Below, piece after piece: positions 61,463 through 64,000 of a stretch of DNA of 64,000 nucleotides (position 1 is the first letter of the stretch; the number at the start of each line of letters is the position of its first letter). A program made the translations under genes and the position numbers. Origin of the DNA: Polyodon spathula (lineage: Eukaryota; Chordata; Actinopteri; Acipenseriformes; Polyodontidae); NCBI RefSeq assembly GCF_017654505.1, contig NC_054559.1, forward strand, positions 14,817,147-14,881,146, in the 5' to 3' direction. Under the pieces are notes generated by a model. That model saw only the letters and a list, made by a program, of their open reading frames with translations, did not search any database and was not told the DNA's origin.

Positions 61463-61996
61463 AACTTACTTCCCTGAAAACAAAGATGCACATATTTAAG
61501 AAGGTCTGATCAAAAGGAGGTACCACATAACGTAAACACCTATTCAAGACAAATGCACACGATCAAGATGCAGAACCTTACATTTGTAAATATTTATTAC
61601 AAGGTTACATTTCTGTATTACAAATAAATAAATACAAATTAATTGTTTAACAGTGCCACCTACCGCTTGATAAATGCTTGTACGAATCATTACTTAAGAG
61701 GAATAACTGCTGAAATTAAATGAGCAACACAGCTTTGTACCTACAAAGACTGCATTTCAGTAAACTAAGACATAGCAAGCCTGCCAATTGACCGAAGAGA
61801 ATTCGAGTGCATGCAGCGGTCCAAGTACATCCACATCTCAAACAGGCAGACACCAAGGTTTGATTCACAGGCCTTTATTATAAACATTTGAAGGCCACTT
61901 AGCTGTGCCTCACAACACACTACAGAATGCGTGCCTTCGTGTGTTAATGCCTAGCCTACCTTATATATCTATTACTAGGCTGAAGTTCAAGTTGAC

Positions 61997-62026
61997 TTTT
62001 TTTTTTTGGGGGGGGGGGGGGGGGGG
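61997..62026. repeat. Poly(T)/poly(G) run
   Basis: Eleven T residues followed directly by nineteen G residues, in the upstream part of UBE2I. Confidence 0.9.
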
Positions 62027-63352
62027 CAGGGGTAGAATATTAAAACACACATGCTTGTTCTCCCAGGAACAATTCAGCTTAGTATCTACCCTGAAGTCAT
62101 GCAATCAGTAGCTTGCTAGTTTGAATACAGGTTGTGCAGAGTTGCCAAAAGATCAGTCTAAAAAACACCTATATCCTGGAGTGGTTGTCAGGTCATTATA
62201 ACACTTCAACACCGAGTCAGGCAAAAAAGAAACCAGTCATTTAGTGGCAGTGAATAGCATTTCTGATTGACCCTGACGTTTATCCTAACTGTACTCAGTC
62301 CTGGTAATCCAACAAAAACGTATTACGATTACCACATACTGAAAACCTGCTTCCCAATCACGTTGTTCATTGTGTATCACTTAGGAAGTGTACATTAGAT
62401 ATTAGTCCTCTTTCAAGGTTAAGACAGATCCCCACAGATTTTTAGTAGCCTCTTCCTACAATTTTAAAATGTGTATTTTGAATGCGTGATGGTCAGTCTT
62501 CATCCAAGATTTTAGATTGAATTATATAACACACTGAACCATAAGAAGTTATTTGACGGCTGACAAGTTCCTAGATGCGGTTGTGTAGTGTTCATATAGT
62601 CTGGACTGTATAAAGTGTAATAAATACCAGAGAGAACAATACACTGCAGACTCTAGAAAACCACACAAAAGCAAGCTTCTTCAAAGTGCAGTCCTCCACT
62701 GCTACAGCAATCTCTGCAATAAAGGACGCCAAGTTTACCTTTTTTAAAAAAAATGCAAATACAGGCACATTTTGGAGCGGCAACTTCAATGTTTGTCATT
62801 TAACAGAAGTGGGGTGCTGTTAAAATGAGCATTTGTTTTCTTATGCAAAACCATTCAAAAGTACTTGTAAAATTAAAACACAAAAGCGACGCCTTTGTGG
62901 CACATACCGGTACACCACAAAGAAATCGTTTAAAAAACAAAAACAAAACAGTTATAGCACTTTGAACAGGCCAAGGAAATATATACCAACACGATAGATT
63001 CCAAAAAAACGATGTTTACCGTCCATTACTGTAAACGAAAGCGCACGACCCGTGACAGGAAATTAATCAAATAAAAACCGAGCAATTATACTTGAACGGC
63101 CTGTGTCAACAGACACTTGCTGCACCCAAATTAAACATTGTATTCGCTGCGTTTACGTCTACATCCGTGCATGTGGAAACACACTCAGTCATGGAGTTAC
63201 TACCTCTCGGTGTAGAAAATAATCCGGAGACAAAGACCCTTTCCTTTCTGTCTGTCACAGCGGCACTAGCCTCCACGCTAACGTCCATGCCGAGTTTGAG
63301 CTGTATCCTTACACCCGTCTCCTTGGTAATCCAACAATTATTATTGTTATTG

Positions 63353-63385
<33 letters not shown>

Positions 63386-63840
63386 CGGAGTAAAAGTTCT
63401 CAAATGAAACACTCCAGTGAATAAGCCAGTACCTTAACCTATACCTACTCTCTTTCTCCGTCACTTCCAGAAGACATTTACTTTTCAATTTTAACCCTAC
63501 GCAAGATTAGAAGCGGGCATCAACAAAAGGGAAAAGGATACATACCCGGATTATTGTTCTCATTAAATCTCGGCACCTATTTTAATAGCTCTTTATTTGT
63601 CCCCCGTAGATAACTTGCACGGCACGCCGTTTCAAAAAACCTCCCAATTTTAACCCGCGCAAGACAATGAAGCCGCAGATCCACTTACATCACCGCGTTT
63701 TAACTGAGCGGTTAATTCCCTACTCCAAAACGACTTCAGGGTGTAAAACCTTAAAGTATCCGACAAGCGCTTACCTTATTTGTATGAAATATGTATATGG
63801 TTTCGCTTAAAGACTTATATTTCAATGGGGTTTTACAACA

Positions 63841-63842
<2 letters not shown>

Positions 63843-63881
<39 letters not shown>

Positions 63882-63896
63882 TTTTTTTTTTTTTTT
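63843..63896. repeat. A-run followed by T-run
   Basis: More than 30 A residues are followed by an interrupted run of about 20 T. The pair can fold on itself. Its exact length in an assembly is unreliable. Confidence 0.9.
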
Positions 63897-64000
63897 CATA
63901 GAGCCCTAATTATTTTTTTCGGGACTTCAAAGTTTCCCTCGTGCAAAATGACCTGAAATTCACCCAGGCTAAATAGGACCTCGGGTACACCCGCGGCCCG

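Larger units (their letters stand above)
61474..64000 (-). other. UBE2I: UBE2I first intron and upstream region
   Basis: No coding region is recognised here. A minus-strand donor AATAAG|GTAAGC at 63775, and another GTAAGT near 63687, could end the untranslated first exon. CpG-bearing sequence at 63600-63690 fits a promoter area. Tracts: (T)11(G)19 at 61997-62026, (ATT)n at about 63346-63384, and A-run/T-run at about 63843-63896. Confidence 0.45.

Overview
The window is nuclear DNA of a vertebrate, most likely a ray-finned fish. It carries intron-rich genes with GT-AG splice sites, tRNA-derived SINE and Tc1 remnants, and many microsatellites and minisatellites. A repeat near 53.1 kb resembles one I recall from sturgeon-type (acipenseriform) genomes, but that assignment is only a guess.

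Five protein genes were assembled exon by exon, with codon phase matching at every junction. From left to right they are: (1) an ATF4/ATF5-family bZIP gene (+ strand, 2819-4122), whose 5' leader carries the two-uORF arrangement of ATF4/ATF5; (2) GNPTG (- strand, 5351-11150), the gamma subunit of GlcNAc-1-phosphotransferase; (3) TSR3 (+ strand, 12312-15390), the 18S rRNA aminocarboxypropyltransferase, divergent from GNPTG across a roughly 1.2 kb shared promoter interval; (4) BAIAP3 (- strand, 17116-38087), a Munc13-family double-C2 protein with 33 coding exons and 1178 predicted residues; (5) UBE2I/UBC9 (- strand, 59007-61462), the SUMO E2, with 158 residues. The order UBE2I-BAIAP3-TSR3-GNPTG matches human 16p13.3. 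The bZIP gene lies where mammals have UNKL.

The 20 kb between BAIAP3 and UBE2I holds no recognisable gene. It contains a dead Tc1-like transposon (48126-49763), a SINE, an LTR-like repeat, a poly(A)-tailed retrocopy-like segment, and long homopolymer and dinucleotide tracts. Four minisatellites (units of 40, 48, 40 and about 40 bp) sit inside introns of GNPTG and BAIAP3. Four copies of one palindromic MITE-like family sit in introns of TSR3 and BAIAP3.

The genes do not form a pathway. They share a conserved neighbourhood: integrated stress response (bZIP), lysosomal enzyme targeting (GNPTG), ribosome maturation (TSR3), dense-core vesicle and endosome traffic (BAIAP3) and sumoylation (UBE2I). 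No previously undescribed enzymatic system is visible. The most interesting points are the translationally regulated bZIP gene and its position, the GC-AG intron in TSR3, and the minisatellites.
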